Shown here in pieces: positions 1 to 9,656 of a DNA stretch of 64,000 nt. This stretch comes from Chitinophagales bacterium. Its GTDB lineage: Bacteria > Bacteroidota > Bacteroidia > Chitinophagales > Chitinophagaceae. The notes beneath the pieces are model-generated. The model was not told the origin of the DNA and ran no database searches. It saw nothing but the letters and a program-made list of their open reading frames with translations. Position 1 is the stretch's first letter. The number at the start of each line of letters is the position of its first letter. Location of the stretch: the NCBI GenBank assembly GCA_017303855.1, contig JAFLBL010000019.1, positions 1 through 64,000 of the forward strand. Reading direction: 5' to 3'. Made by a program: the position numbers and the translations under genes.

Positions 1-22
1 TATCAATTGTTTTATTAGCCAT
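1..22 (-). CDS. istA: IS21-family transposase IstA, N-terminal 7 codons only
   Basis: Only ATG and six further codons (MANKTID) are in the window; the gene continues past the left edge. IstA is the DDE transposase of IS21-type elements and normally acts with the IstB AAA+ helper encoded next to it. The call rests on the start sequence, which is typical of Bacteroidota IstA proteins, and on the four 24-bp-spaced terminal repeats directly upstream. By itself the seven-residue match would be weak. Confidence 0.5.
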
Positions 23-95
23 CTGTAGCGGGTTTTATACCCAACTATCAGCTATTATGGCCAGTAAAACAACCTTTATAAATGAGGCTCCAGGG

Positions 96-186
96 GGTGG
101 TCAGTTTGCACCGGAAAAGGGTGGTCAGGTTCGACCGGAAAAGGGTGGTCAGGTTCGACCGGAAAGAGGTGGTCAGTTTGAGCGGA
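96..186. repeat. Four tandem 24-bp-spaced terminal repeats of the IS21-like element
   Basis: The units begin at 96, 120, 144 and 168. The core is GGTGGTCAG followed by GTTCGACCGGA (units 2 and 3) or TTTGCACCGGA (unit 1); unit 4 is the most diverged (TTTGAGCGGA). A run of about four bases (AAAA/AAGA) separates units. They are expected to be transposase binding sites at the element's end. There are no spacers of varying sequence, so this is not a CRISPR array. Confidence 0.8.
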
Positions 187-3100
187 TTTTCCAATTACCC
201 CTTAAATTAAAAACATAGATTGAGCTAAACTCTTTTTCTATTGCTTTTCGGAATCCGTCTGTACTATTACCATCAAGCCATGCACCATTTGAAACAAAGC
301 AAATAATTCCACCATTTTGGTCAAGTCGGTCCGTACTCCACCTAAATGCTTTAATATAGGCATCATATAATGATTTGTTCAGACCTGCCTCCGATAGTTT
401 TGCATATGTATCGGCAATGCGTTTGTCTAATTTGGGATATGACTGGTTTTGTGCATTGTCGTTAGCTGACTTTTGACCAATAGAATACGGAGGATTCCCT
501 ATTATAACACGTAAAGGAACTTTTTGCTGACGCTGGACTCGTTTACTATTCTGTGGGAACATTTCTGAAAACAGTTTTTCACCATCTGTTGTTTCGCTCA
601 ATTGGAAAGTGTCTGTTAAACATATCCCATCAAAGGGGATATATGTTGTATTTGTTTCTGGTTGTAAATCGTGGAAAGTATTTTCAATATTAACAGCAGC
701 GATATAATAAGCCAATAATACTATTTCATTACAGTGTATTTCTTGAGTGTATTTACGTGCCAAATCCCTAGAATTAATTACCCCACTTTGCAGCAACCGT
801 GTAATGAAAGTGCCTGTCCCCGTGAATGGGTCCAGAATATGTACGTTTTCATCCGAAATGCTTCTGCCAAATTCTTTTTGAAGTATATCTGCCACTGAGT
901 GAATAATGAAGTCTACCACCTCAATCGGTGTGTAAACAATGCCTAGTTTTTCCACCATTTTTGGGAAAGCTGTTTTGAAAAACTTGTCATACAACTCAAT
1001 AATAATACGTTGCTTTCCTTCTGCATTATCTATTCCGCTGGCTCTTAACTTTACTGATTCATAAAATTTTTCTAATGTTGCGGCATCTTTTTCCAATGAT
1101 TGCTCTTCCAGTAAATCCAGCATTTTCTGCATGGATTGACTCATTGGATTGTTTTGTACAAAAGAATAATTTTCAAATAATGCATCAAATACAGGCTTTG
1201 TAATAATATGCTGTGAAAGCATTTCGACGGCTTCCGTCTGAGTTATTGAGGGGTTGATATTTTTATGTAACCCTTTTAAGAAACTGTCAAAAGCTATCTG
1301 GTGTTTTTTGTCTTCATTAACGAGTTTTGTAATTCGCTCTGTTTGACGTTGTGCAATTTCGGCAACTGATTTTGCCCATTGCTCCCAGTATCTTTTATCT
1401 CCAACTTTCTGGACCATTCTGGCAAAAACAACAGATTGCAATTGCTGGAACTGTAAGGATAATTGTTCAGATATATTTTTAGTGCTATAAGGCGCTTGGT
1501 CTTCGTTTGCGTCAATCGGTTTTCCATCTTCATCAAATTCCCATGTAGGACGGCCAACTAAAATCTGAGCAGGTCTTTTTTTGTTTAATTCTATTTTATT
1601 AACAGTGGCATTGAAACGGTCATCATGAGCCCGTAAAGCATTTAATACTGTCCACACTACTTTGTAACGCTCATTGTCATCTAGAGCTTTGTCTGCTTCA
1701 ATATCTGCTGGTACAACTACTGGAATAATTATATAACCATATTTTTTTTCAGGGCCAGCCTTTCGCATTACACGGCCTACGGATTGAACAACGTCTACCT
1801 GTGAGTTTCTGGCTGATAAGAAAAGAACTGCATCGAGTGAAGGGACGTCAACTCCTTCACTTAAGCACCTTACATTAGTTAATACTCGGCATTCTCTTTC
1901 TGATGGTTCATCTTTTAGCCATCCAAGTAACTCATTTCTTTCTGTGGCATTCATGGTGCCATCAATATGTTTGGATGCTATCAGTTGCATGGAATTTTGT
2001 GCGTCCTTTGGCAATTCCGAAATATATGATTCAGAAGCTACGTTAAATGTGGCGGTAATTTTTTTAGATACTGCTATGGATTGACAAAAGGCAACGGCTC
2101 TTCGCATCGGTTCAGGGTCCGATTGTTTGATAATTCCTTCATCCCCTAAAATTTGTTTGGAAAGGGCATTGATACAGCCTATTAATTTGGATGCGTCATC
2201 CGTATTGATTTCGCTTTCTTTATCGGCTATCATTTTCTGTATTACTGGAGGGACGTCATTTTCATTAAGAGTAAGAATCAGGACCTTGTAATCTGTCAAC
2301 AGGTCTTTGTCTACGGCCTCCCCAAAGCCGATTCTATAAATTTCCTCGCCATACATATCCACATCATCCATAGAGCATAGATAAGCGTCAGCCTGTGCTG
2401 CTTTGCTTTTGGTGTTATCGTCATACAAACGGGGCGTAGCGGTCATATAAAGCCTTTTCTTGGCCTTTAAAAAATCGTTGTCGTGTACCTTGGTAAAAGC
2501 ACTTTCATCTTCATCTGCCAAGGAAACGCCTGTGGTACGGTGTGCTTCGTCACATATCACCAAGTCAAATTCTGCATACTTAGGATTTTGTTTTTCCAAT
2601 GCTTTTTGGGCTTTGGAAATAACATCTATGGATTGATATGTAGAGAAAACAACTGTAAGTCCCTTATTGCCGTTTGTTTCATTTTTTTTGAATTGCTGAA
2701 TAATATTATCAACGTTAGTGGATGCTGGTAAAGCTAAGTCGACAACGGAAGAGGTGTCTATGTCGTCGAGCTTCTTTCTGTTTCTGGAAACTTCTGGGTC
2801 CGAGCAGATACAAATAGCATTTATTGGTTCGACGGCATCAGCATACCATTCATTTAATGTCTGCCCTAATAGTGCTATTGAAGGGACCAGAAATAAAATA
2901 AACCCTTTTCCTTCCGTTTCGGTTTCTGCAATCTTTAATGAAGTATATGTTTTACCTGTACCACATGCCATGATTAGCTTGCCTCTTGCATTGGTCTTGT
3001 AATGTTCATGGGCCTTGGTGACGGCTTCCGTTTGGTGGGGTTTTAATTTTTTCTTGGTGTTTCTTGCTACTTCACCAGTAATGCCGCTATCTATTTTTTC

Positions 3101-3577
3101 CCAATCTACAGGAGCCTGAATCAGGTCGTAAAGGTTTATTCTGGAAACGGGTGGATTCTGGTTTTTTATGGCTTCCTGTGCATTGGGTCCCCATTTGTTG
3201 GTAGTGGATATCCAGAGCCTGTGAGCGAAGGAATAGGTTTTTAAATCCTCTCCCTTAAAGTGTCGGCTTGAAGTGGAAAGAAAGCTGTCTACAGCTGGTT
3301 TATCTATAGTGGAGCTTTCCTGATAACATTTACATTGAATTGCCCAGTAGTCGCCTTCGTTGGTTAAAGCAACTAAGTCAATCCCTGTATCACCGCCCCC
3401 TAAATCTTTCCTGCCAACAAACTCTTCCCAGAGCCAAACTTTTTTGAATTTATACGCATATTTCGGGTCTGTGAGTAAATACGCTTTCATTAATCGTTCA
3501 AAGCGTTCGCCCTTGTCTTTCTCTGAGAATGAAATCTTACGATACTTTTCTAGGATGGTTTGAAACGGTGTAGGCAT
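173..3577 (-). pseudogene. Type ISP restriction-modification enzyme (nuclease-helicase-methyltransferase), C-terminus lost to IS insertion
   Basis: Single-chain restriction enzymes of the LlaGI/LlaBIII (Type ISP) class combine an Mrr-like nuclease, a dsDNA translocase, an N6-adenine methyltransferase and a target recognition domain. Visible here: nuclease residues GIDLVA (65-70) and QCKC (81-84); SF2 helicase Walker A ACGTGKT (~204-210), DEAH (343-346), MTATP and QSVGRVMRKA; methyltransferase motif I DPFTGTGTF (~915) and NPPY (~1028). The family is about 1550-1600 residues; this one stops at 1134, just after the end of the methyltransferase core, with the last residues (WKIRSN) coming from the IS end. 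The target recognition domain is therefore missing and neither specific cutting nor methylation is expected. The coding sequence is visibly more AT-rich than the genes after 5.3 kb, in keeping with transfer. Confidence 0.85.
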
Positions 3578-3617
3578 AGTAGTATAATGGGTTAAAAATC
3601 ACGTAAATGTAGCTATT

Positions 3618-4961
3618 TTAAGGCTTTGGAATCCTTTTTTTCATATCAAAAACCTTGATATAATCCATTTTTACTGGCCTCTTTTTGTCTATGTAACCCT
3701 GTAAAGTGGAAAGCTTTTTATGGCCTGTATATTTCATTAGTTCATTTAACGGCGTAGTGTCAACCAGATTAGTGATAAAACTATCCCGTCCTTTGTGTAG
3801 GGTAATGGCTTCAAACCTTCTTTTATTTTCTTTTGTGTACTTGTGTTTATTCTGGGTTATATCGTCAAATAGCCCTGTAATCTGGAGGGCTTCTTTTATG
3901 GCCCTGTTTCCATATTGACCCGTAATTTTTGGTAATTCGAATTTGTATTTATTGAGTATTTCCAATACAATTTGACAGAGGGGAATATTATAGTCGAGGC
4001 TGGTTTTGCTTGCTGCTTTCACATATACATAACCTGAACCAGTTTTTGATTTTTTGATGAAATTCTTGTCGAACTCAATAAGGTCCTGAAATCTTATCCC
4101 TGTGAGGCAAAGGAAGACAAATAGGTCCCTGATTTGTTCGTGATGGCGTTGGGCAAACTTGAATTTGTATAGTTTGTGGATTTCTGGGATATCTAAAGTG
4201 GCTTTTTGTACCTGCTGTTTTTTTATTCGTTTTTTAAATTTTCTGACTGTTTCCTCTTGTTCTATGCTGACTACTTTTAGTTCTTTCAGATAGGTGAAGA
4301 ACTCTGCGAGAATATCCAGCCTTTTCTTTTTCGTGGAATCCTTCATTTCCCCTTGTGAATGGACCTTGTAATCTCCGTAATATTTTGGGTGTTTGGTAGC
4401 CATATAATTCACAAAGTCTTCCAGCCAAAGATTATTTATATACTCGATACGGATATCAATATTCTTGTATTTTTCAAAGTCCTGTAAAAGCAACAAAGTA
4501 GAGTTATAGTCTTTCAGGCTGATTATTTTTCCTCTGGCGTTGAAGTGCTCCCTTTTTCGTTCCAGAAACTGGTTGAAATAATCAAAAAAGCTGGTGTTGT
4601 CCCTGTCCAATTGGACCGTTTCTTTGTGGCTTAAAAGACTCTCCAGATAGTTGGGGTACATTACTGACCCATTGGAAAAGGAACGATTTATGAGGCTGTT
4701 AGCCCTGTTTAAGAGGTCATCAATCCGTTGCTGTTTTGTTTCCAGCGTATTTATCAACATTGGTTTTTTCCCGTTGTAGGTTGGAAGCTTTAATCGGTTG
4801 TTTTTATAGTCCCAACTGGTGAATTTCCCATCCTTATCCTTTTGGGGGTCTATGCTTACTCCTGTAGGGTAGCGCATTTCCTTTCCTTGATACGAATAAT
4901 AGATAACTATACTGGTATTATTAGGCTTTGCAACGGCTGGGCGGTGTTTGAGTTTTCTCAA
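3618..4961 (-). CDS. Tyrosine recombinase / site-specific integrase (Bacteroidota mobile-element type)
   Basis: A 447-residue integrase with an N-terminal arm-binding region (~1-115), a SAM-like core-binding domain (~125-235) and a C-terminal catalytic domain. The catalytic set is complete: Arg290 in TGIRFQDL, Lys319 in ASKTS, His389 and Arg392 in LHKGRDSF, His414 in TGHKK, and the nucleophile Tyr423 in LQGYID. It lies 40 bp upstream of the truncated Type ISP gene on the same strand, so the two probably arrived together on an integrative element. Its 5' end faces a tRNA-3'-end-like sequence at about 5125-5145, a possible attachment site. It appears intact, although whether the element can still move is unknown because its other end is outside the window. 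Confidence 0.9.
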   Translation of the reverse strand: MRKLKHRPAVAKPNNTSIVIYYSYQGKEMRYPTGVSIDPQKDKDGKFTSWDYKNNRLKLPTYNGKKPMLINTLETKQQRIDDLLNRANSLINRSFSNGSVMYPNYLESLLSHKETVQLDRDNTSFFDYFNQFLERKREHFNARGKIISLKDYNSTLLLLQDFEKYKNIDIRIEYINNLWLEDFVNYMATKHPKYYGDYKVHSQGEMKDSTKKKRLDILAEFFTYLKELKVVSIEQEETVRKFKKRIKKQQVQKATLDIPEIHKLYKFKFAQRHHEQIRDLFVFLCLTGIRFQDLIEFDKNFIKKSKTGSGYVYVKAASKTSLDYNIPLCQIVLEILNKYKFELPKITGQYGNRAIKEALQITGLFDDITQNKHKYTKENKRRFEAITLHKGRDSFITNLVDTTPLNELMKYTGHKKLSTLQGYIDKKRPVKMDYIKVFDMKKRIPKP

Positions 4962-5305
4962 CTGATTTGGTTTTAGGACACAGTTTAGCGAATTTTTAGC
5001 GAAGATTTTAAGGCTTGCAGATAAGACTATTTTTACTCAAATATCTGAAAATGACGCAATTGTCAGATAAACAGTGTTTTATGCAAGTTTCTTTTTTTGT
5101 CGATTTCGGCCAATAACCTTTTGGGGAATCCTGTCCTCCCGACAACTTTCGCAATAGCTGCTGGATTTTTCCGGCAGCTTTTTTTTTCTCTGCTGAATAT
5201 TTCTGTTATTTCACCAGCTTTTTTGCTGCATTAGTAAGCAGATACGACCCGTCTTACTTTTATTAGCCGGTTTATTTTTCTATCTTGCCCCTACATTATA
5301 CCAGC
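4962..5305. other. Spacer between integrase and core chromosome, with a possible attachment-site remnant
   Basis: No coding sequence. At about 5125-5144 the sequence GGAATCCTGTCCTCCCGACA resembles the 3' part of a tRNA gene (end of the T-loop, T-stem 3' strand and acceptor strand) without any matching 5' half upstream. Integrases of this type often use tRNA 3' ends, leaving such a fragment at one boundary of the island. A T-rich run at 5169-5178 follows a short GC-rich inverted repeat (GCTG...CAGC), which could be a weak terminator. Just before the epimerase start, TATCTTGC (5281-5288) is a near match to the Bacteroidota -7 element. Confidence 0.35.
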
Positions 5306-6277
5306 ATGCATATCCTTATTACCGGCGGAGCCGGATTTATCGGGAGTAACCTTACCCGGACAATTTTAGAAAAATACCCTGCTTACAGGGTGACCTGTGT
5401 GGATAATTTCGATCCTTTCTATCCGAGAGCAATCAAGGAGTTTAATATAAAGACTTTTCTGGCTGATCCGCGTTACCGTTTTATTGAAATGGATATTGCG
5501 GACAATGCGGCTGCCGCACTGGCGGCAGAGCTTGCTGAACCGGTGGACGTGATTGTTCATATTGCGGCTAAAGCAGGTGTGCGGCCGAGTATCGAAAACC
5601 CGATGGCCTATCAGCAGGCCAATGTAATCGGTCTGCAGCAATTGCTGGACTTTGCCCGAGCACAAAACGTTAAGCAATTTGTTTTCGCTTCCAGCAGCAG
5701 TGTGTATGGCATCAATGATCATTATCCGTGGAAGGAAGATGAACAATTGCTCCCGATCAGTCCCTATGCCGGCACCAAACTTTCCGGAGAAATGATGGGG
5801 CATGTGTACAGTAAATTATTCGGGATCCGCTTTCTGGCCCTGCGCTTTTTTACCGTATATGGCCCGGGCCAGCGCCCCGATCTGGCGATTCATAAATTTA
5901 CCAAAGCCATACTTCAGGGTAAGCCTATTCCCATGTATGGCGACGGCAGCACCAGCCGTGATTATACCTATGTGGGTGATACCGTAAAAGGAATTATCGG
6001 GGCGATACACTATACCGAAACGCCATTTGAAATTATCAACCTGGGTAATAATTATACCGTATCATTAAAAGAGCTGATCAGCGCGATTGAAGAGGTAACC
6101 GGAAAACAGGCCGTTGTGGAGCAATTTCCCGAACAACAGGGGGACGTACCCCGCACGTTCGCGGATATCAGCAAAGCCCGGAAACTGCTGGGATATGATC
6201 CGTCCACACAATTGAAAGACGGGCTGACCGATTTCTATAACTGGTTTGTGGCTAACCGTGAGTTGCTGACAAAATAA
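5306..6277 (+). CDS. NAD-dependent sugar-nucleotide epimerase/dehydratase (UDP-glucuronate 4-epimerase-like SDR)
   Basis: An extended short-chain dehydrogenase that acts on nucleotide sugars in the cytoplasm, supplying precursors for surface glycans. The protein opens with the Rossmann motif ITGGAGFIGSNL, has the catalytic SSSSVYG serine region and a YAGTK (YxxxK) pair at about residues 150-155, and ends with the usual substrate-binding C-terminal domain. At 323 residues it is of normal length. The ATG at 5306 is chosen over the TTG at 5285 because family members begin right at the Rossmann strand (MHILITGG). It converges on the glycosyltransferase gene with stop codons directly abutting (6277/6278). 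The exact substrate cannot be decided; UDP-glucuronate 4-epimerase is the closest impression. Confidence 0.85.
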   Translation: MHILITGGAGFIGSNLTRTILEKYPAYRVTCVDNFDPFYPRAIKEFNIKTFLADPRYRFIEMDIADNAAAALAAELAEPVDVIVHIAAKAGVRPSIENPMAYQQANVIGLQQLLDFARAQNVKQFVFASSSSVYGINDHYPWKEDEQLLPISPYAGTKLSGEMMGHVYSKLFGIRFLALRFFTVYGPGQRPDLAIHKFTKAILQGKPIPMYGDGSTSRDYTYVGDTVKGIIGAIHYTETPFEIINLGNNYTVSLKELISAIEEVTGKQAVVEQFPEQQGDVPRTFADISKARKLLGYDPSTQLKDGLTDFYNWFVANRELLTK

Positions 6278-7246
6278 TCAGGCATCCTGTTCCTGTACCG
6301 GTTGCAGTACATGGCTGCCCCTGACAATTTTGCGTACCGTATAGGTTTTCTTATTCTGTGATTCGTAGTAGGTGCGTATATTGATATCGGCAACTATACC
6401 GATGGTAATGAGTTGTATTCCCCCAAGTACCAGGATTAACCCGAGTATCAGCAACGGTTTTCCGCCGATATTCTGTCCCGATATTTTCAACGCAAGCAGG
6501 TACAGATTTATCAGCAGACCCAGGCCGAAACTGATAAAACCCATCGTGCCAAACAGGTGCATCGGCTTTTGCATATACCGCCGTAAAAAAATCATCAGCA
6601 CGAGGTCACTCAGTACTTTAAAAGTACGGTTGATGCCATATTTACTCCGGCCATGCAACCGCGGATGATGCTTCACATCCATTTGTGTGATCCTGGCTCC
6701 CTGTAATTTGGCCAGTACCGGAATGAACCGGTGCAATTCCCCATACAGACCCAGTTCGGCGGCAATTTCTCTTCTGAACACTTTCAACGTGCATCCGTAA
6801 TCTTTTATATAGACACCCGTCATCCGCCTGATAATGGCATTAGCTATCCGGCTGGGAAGGGTTCTGAATAAAAAGCTGTCTTTGCGTCTTGCCCGGTTAC
6901 CGGCCACCACATCCCAGTCTTCTTTTTTCAACAGGTCCAGCATGGGTGGAATATCTTCAGGATCGTTTTGCAGATCTCCATCCAGTAAAGCAATGTATTT
7001 GCCCCGTGCATAATCAATACCCGCACTCAGGGCCGTACTCTGCCCGTAGTGTTTTCTCAGTTCCACAAAAGTGGTGCGGTCATCCGCGGCTGACAGTATT
7101 TCTGTACGGGTATTATCAACGGAGCCGTCATCCACCAGAATGATTTCATAATCCATGGCCGTCATGGACGCCCGCACGGCAGCCAGCAGGGGCTTTATAT
7201 TCTCCTGTTCGTTCTTGACAGTAATGACAATGGATAATTCCGGCAT
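6278..7246 (-). CDS. Glycosyltransferase family 2, polyprenyl-phosphate sugar transferase (ArnC/GtrB/DPM1-like)
   Basis: It transfers a sugar from a nucleotide donor to polyprenyl phosphate at the inner face of the cytoplasmic membrane. The 322-residue protein has the GT-A start SIVITVKNEQEN, the VDDGS motif (~38-42), the metal-binding LDGDLQ motif (~89-94) and a DYGCTLK segment typical of the DPM-like subgroup. Two transmembrane helices lie at about 232-258 and 266-290, the usual arrangement of ArnC/GtrB proteins. The gene is monocistronic and shares its 3' boundary with the epimerase gene on the other strand, which hints at related roles in envelope glycan synthesis. Confidence 0.88.
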   Translation of the reverse strand: MPELSIVITVKNEQENIKPLLAAVRASMTAMDYEIILVDDGSVDNTRTEILSAADDRTTFVELRKHYGQSTALSAGIDYARGKYIALLDGDLQNDPEDIPPMLDLLKKEDWDVVAGNRARRKDSFLFRTLPSRIANAIIRRMTGVYIKDYGCTLKVFRREIAAELGLYGELHRFIPVLAKLQGARITQMDVKHHPRLHGRSKYGINRTFKVLSDLVLMIFLRRYMQKPMHLFGTMGFISFGLGLLINLYLLALKISGQNIGGKPLLILGLILVLGGIQLITIGIVADINIRTYYESQNKKTYTVRKIVRGSHVLQPVQEQDA

Positions 7247-7319
7247 CCGTTCGGTTTATATGCAAATGTACAGGGAAAGCAGGCGTAAACAGAAGGATAA
7301 AAGCGGAACGTAAACGGGG

Positions 7320-7350
7320 AAAAAAGCCGGGTATTTTTATACAATACCCG
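7320..7350 (-). terminator. Rho-independent terminator of the metY-metX-hom operon
   Basis: On the minus strand CGGGTATT (7350-7343) pairs with AATACCCG (7335-7328), followed by GC and a run of six T. The hairpin overlaps the hom stop codon. Confidence 0.8.
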
Positions 7351-8593
7351 CCAGCTCCAGGCTTTTCTTTTTCAGTTTCCGTGTTTCCACTTCTTCAATA
7401 ACCGGGTCTGCTGTTAAAATCAACGATGTGTTGTTTTCCCTCCACCAGGTATTGTTTTTCAGTTCTGCAAACGCAATCACGCCAACCAGGTATTTCCGTT
7501 CTTCCTGTGCATGCCATTCTTCAATCCATTCAAACCGCTCGCGGGGGATCAGGGCAATATCATCAAAACTCACAAAGACCCGGAGATACAAAGCCTGGCT
7601 CAGCTGGTGTGGCCGGTGATGGTATAATTTTTTATACTCGTATTTGTATTGATAACGAAGGGCGGCGATATCACTCAATACCGCAGAAGCCGTGGGGAAA
7701 CTGCCGGCTCCCTTGCCATAGAAAAATTGTTTATCGGAAAAGCCGCTTTCAATCACCACCCCGTTGTATTCATTCTTAACAAATGCCAGGTGATCATCCT
7801 GTCTTACAAACTGGGGCAGTACAAAGGCGGCTACCTGCCCGTTATTTAATTTTTGTGCCTGGGCCACCAGTTTAATGGCCTGTTTTTTTTCCCGGGCCAC
7901 GGCTGCATCCGCCGCATGTATATGCTGTATGCCGTTGAAGAGTATTTCATCCGGCGCCGCCGTTATTCCATAGGCATGGGTAAGCAGGAAGGTCCATTTG
8001 TTTACCGCATCATAGCCTTCCACATCCAGGGTGGGATTACTTTCGGCAAAACCCAGTTGCTGTGCCTGGATCAGGGCTTGTTTGAAATCCAGCCCTTCAT
8101 CAAATATTTTGGTCAGTATATAATTGGTTGAACCATTCACAATGGCTTTAATGGAATGCAGCAGGTCATTGTCATAGTATTCTTCCAGGTTACGGATGAC
8201 GGGGATAGACGCGCAGGCGGCGGCTTCGTACAACAGGGAACGTCCGGTTTCTTCCTGCAGGGATAATAAGGCCGGCAAATGTTCGGCAATCATTTTTTTA
8301 CTGGCACTGACCACATCCTTGCCGTTTTTTAAAGCGGTACTCACAATGGCAAAAGCGGCATCGGCATCGTCAATCACCTCTACGATTACATTGATATCAC
8401 GGTCATTCAGCAGCTCTTCCCGGTCAGTCGTGAAAAGACTGGCTGGCGCGTTTCTTTTTTTGCCGTAATTCTTTATGCAGATTTTTTTTATACTGGCTTT
8501 CAATGAGGGAGTTTGCTGTAATACTTTATACAGTCCTTCTCCTACCACGCCAAAACCAAAAAGCCCGATTGTTAATTGTTTATGTGTTTCCAT
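7337..8593 (-). CDS. hom: Homoserine dehydrogenase
   Basis: It reduces aspartate semialdehyde to homoserine, the branch point to methionine and threonine. The nucleotide-binding motif GFGVVGEGL is at residues 13-21, the conserved NGSTNYILT at about 152-160, and the catalytic region LDVEGYDAVNK at about 196-206. At 418 residues it is longer than the catalytic core alone; the last ~70 residues could be an ACT-like regulatory part, but I cannot confirm that. It is a stand-alone enzyme, not fused to aspartokinase. It is the last gene of the metY-metX-hom unit, starting 2 bp after the metX stop codon, so it is committed here to methionine and controlled by the leader at 11.08-11.65 kb. Confidence 0.92.
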   Translation of the reverse strand: METHKQLTIGLFGFGVVGEGLYKVLQQTPSLKASIKKICIKNYGKKRNAPASLFTTDREELLNDRDINVIVEVIDDADAAFAIVSTALKNGKDVVSASKKMIAEHLPALLSLQEETGRSLLYEAAACASIPVIRNLEEYYDNDLLHSIKAIVNGSTNYILTKIFDEGLDFKQALIQAQQLGFAESNPTLDVEGYDAVNKWTFLLTHAYGITAAPDEILFNGIQHIHAADAAVAREKKQAIKLVAQAQKLNNGQVAAFVLPQFVRQDDHLAFVKNEYNGVVIESGFSDKQFFYGKGAGSFPTASAVLSDIAALRYQYKYEYKKLYHHRPHQLSQALYLRVFVSFDDIALIPRERFEWIEEWHAQEERKYLVGVIAFAELKNNTWWRENNTSLILTADPVIEEVETRKLKKKSLELAGIV

Positions 8594-8595
8594 AT

Positions 8596-9654
8596 TTATC
8601 CGTTCACAATTTTTAAATGAGATGATTTTTTATCATCAATAAATTTTTTAAGCGCCGTTTCAATTTTTTCATATTCGAGCAGGAAACCGTCGTGCCCGAA
8701 TTCACTTGAAATGCCCAGTAATTCCGCACCCGGAATATGATCCCGGAGGTATTCCTGTTCGGCAAAAGGATACAAAACATCGGAGCAGATACCAATCACT
8801 AATGTCCGGGCTTTGATCCTGGCAAGCGCGGCCGGAACACCGCCGCGCTGGTAGCCGGTATCATGACTGTCCATACTCTGCGTAAGCCGGTAATAGCTGA
8901 TGGCATTAAACCGGTTCACCAGTTTCAGTCCCTGGTACCGCTGGTAATTATCCGCCGCAAACACCGTGTCGTCACTGAGGGGTACAAACGCTTTGTCGCG
9001 TCGTTGTGTGATGGCGTATCCGTTGTAATGCCGGTAGGAGAGCAGTGCGATGGAACGGGCCGCGGCCAGTCCTTTTTGCCCCGCATCCGGTCTTTTTTCC
9101 AGCCAGCTGCTATCGGCTTCTATGGCCATCCGTTGTGAACTGTTGAATGCGATTCCCCAGGGGGAGAGTACCGCGTTGGTGGCAATTGGAACAATATGCT
9201 CAAATAATGCCGGTTCTTCAATGGCCCACTCCAGCAATTGCATTCCTCCGGTACTGCCACCCAGTCCCACAAAAATTTTCGTTATACCCAGTGCTTCACG
9301 CAAGTGCTGGTACGTATGTACCATGTCCCTGATTGTGAATACCGGAAAAGAATGATAATAAGGCTGACCCGTAAGTGGATTTTTGCTGATTGGGGAAATA
9401 CTGCCGTACGGACTGCCGGGCTTATTCACGCAGATGATAAAATACCGCTCAGGATCAAAATACTTTCCTTCACCGGTAAGGCCAGGCCACCATTCCACCG
9501 GATTGCTGTTGGCCGTAAGGGCATGAAAAATCCAGACTACATTATCCCCGGCCGCATTCAGTTTTCCATGCGTGGTATAGGCCAGGTGAAACCCGGGAAG
9601 GGTTTCACCTGACTGCAGGGTAAACAGTTTATTGTACTCAAATGTCTGTGTCAT
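8596..9654 (-). CDS. metX: Homoserine O-acetyltransferase
   Basis: An alpha/beta-hydrolase-fold enzyme that activates homoserine by acetylation from acetyl-CoA. The nucleophile serine is in GGSTGGMQ (about residues 147-154) and the catalytic histidine in FGHDGFLLE (about 327-335). Other family marks are NPVEWWPGL and DMVHTYQHL. The length, 352 residues, is normal for MetX. It sits between metY and hom with 2-bp gaps on both sides, so the three genes are surely co-transcribed. The acetylated rather than succinylated activation agrees with a MetY direct-sulfhydrylation partner next door. Confidence 0.93.
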   Translation of the reverse strand: MTQTFEYNKLFTLQSGETLPGFHLAYTTHGKLNAAGDNVVWIFHALTANSNPVEWWPGLTGEGKYFDPERYFIICVNKPGSPYGSISPISKNPLTGQPYYHSFPVFTIRDMVHTYQHLREALGITKIFVGLGGSTGGMQLLEWAIEEPALFEHIVPIATNAVLSPWGIAFNSSQRMAIEADSSWLEKRPDAGQKGLAAARSIALLSYRHYNGYAITQRRDKAFVPLSDDTVFAADNYQRYQGLKLVNRFNAISYYRLTQSMDSHDTGYQRGGVPAALARIKARTLVIGICSDVLYPFAEQEYLRDHIPGAELLGISSEFGHDGFLLEYEKIETALKKFIDDKKSSHLKIVNG

Positions 9655-9656
9655 AC

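Larger units (their letters stand above)
1..190 (-). mobile_element. IS21-family insertion sequence, right-hand end (rest lies outside the window)
   Basis: Read on the minus strand, a gene begins at position 22 (Met-Ala-Asn-Lys-Thr-Ile-Asp), which matches the usual N-terminus of IstA transposases in Bacteroidota. Upstream of it are four copies of a ~20-bp motif at 96-115, 120-139, 144-163 and 168-186, spaced exactly 24 bp apart. Multiple terminal repeats next to istA are a hallmark of IS21-type elements. The element end is placed near 186-193, because the restriction gene loses family resemblance there. The other end and the target duplication are outside the window, so the family call is strong but not proven. 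Confidence 0.65.

Noticed and set aside
96..186. Regular direct repeats as a CRISPR array
   Set aside because: Units are separated by only 4 near-identical bases, not by unique spacers; they are IS ends.
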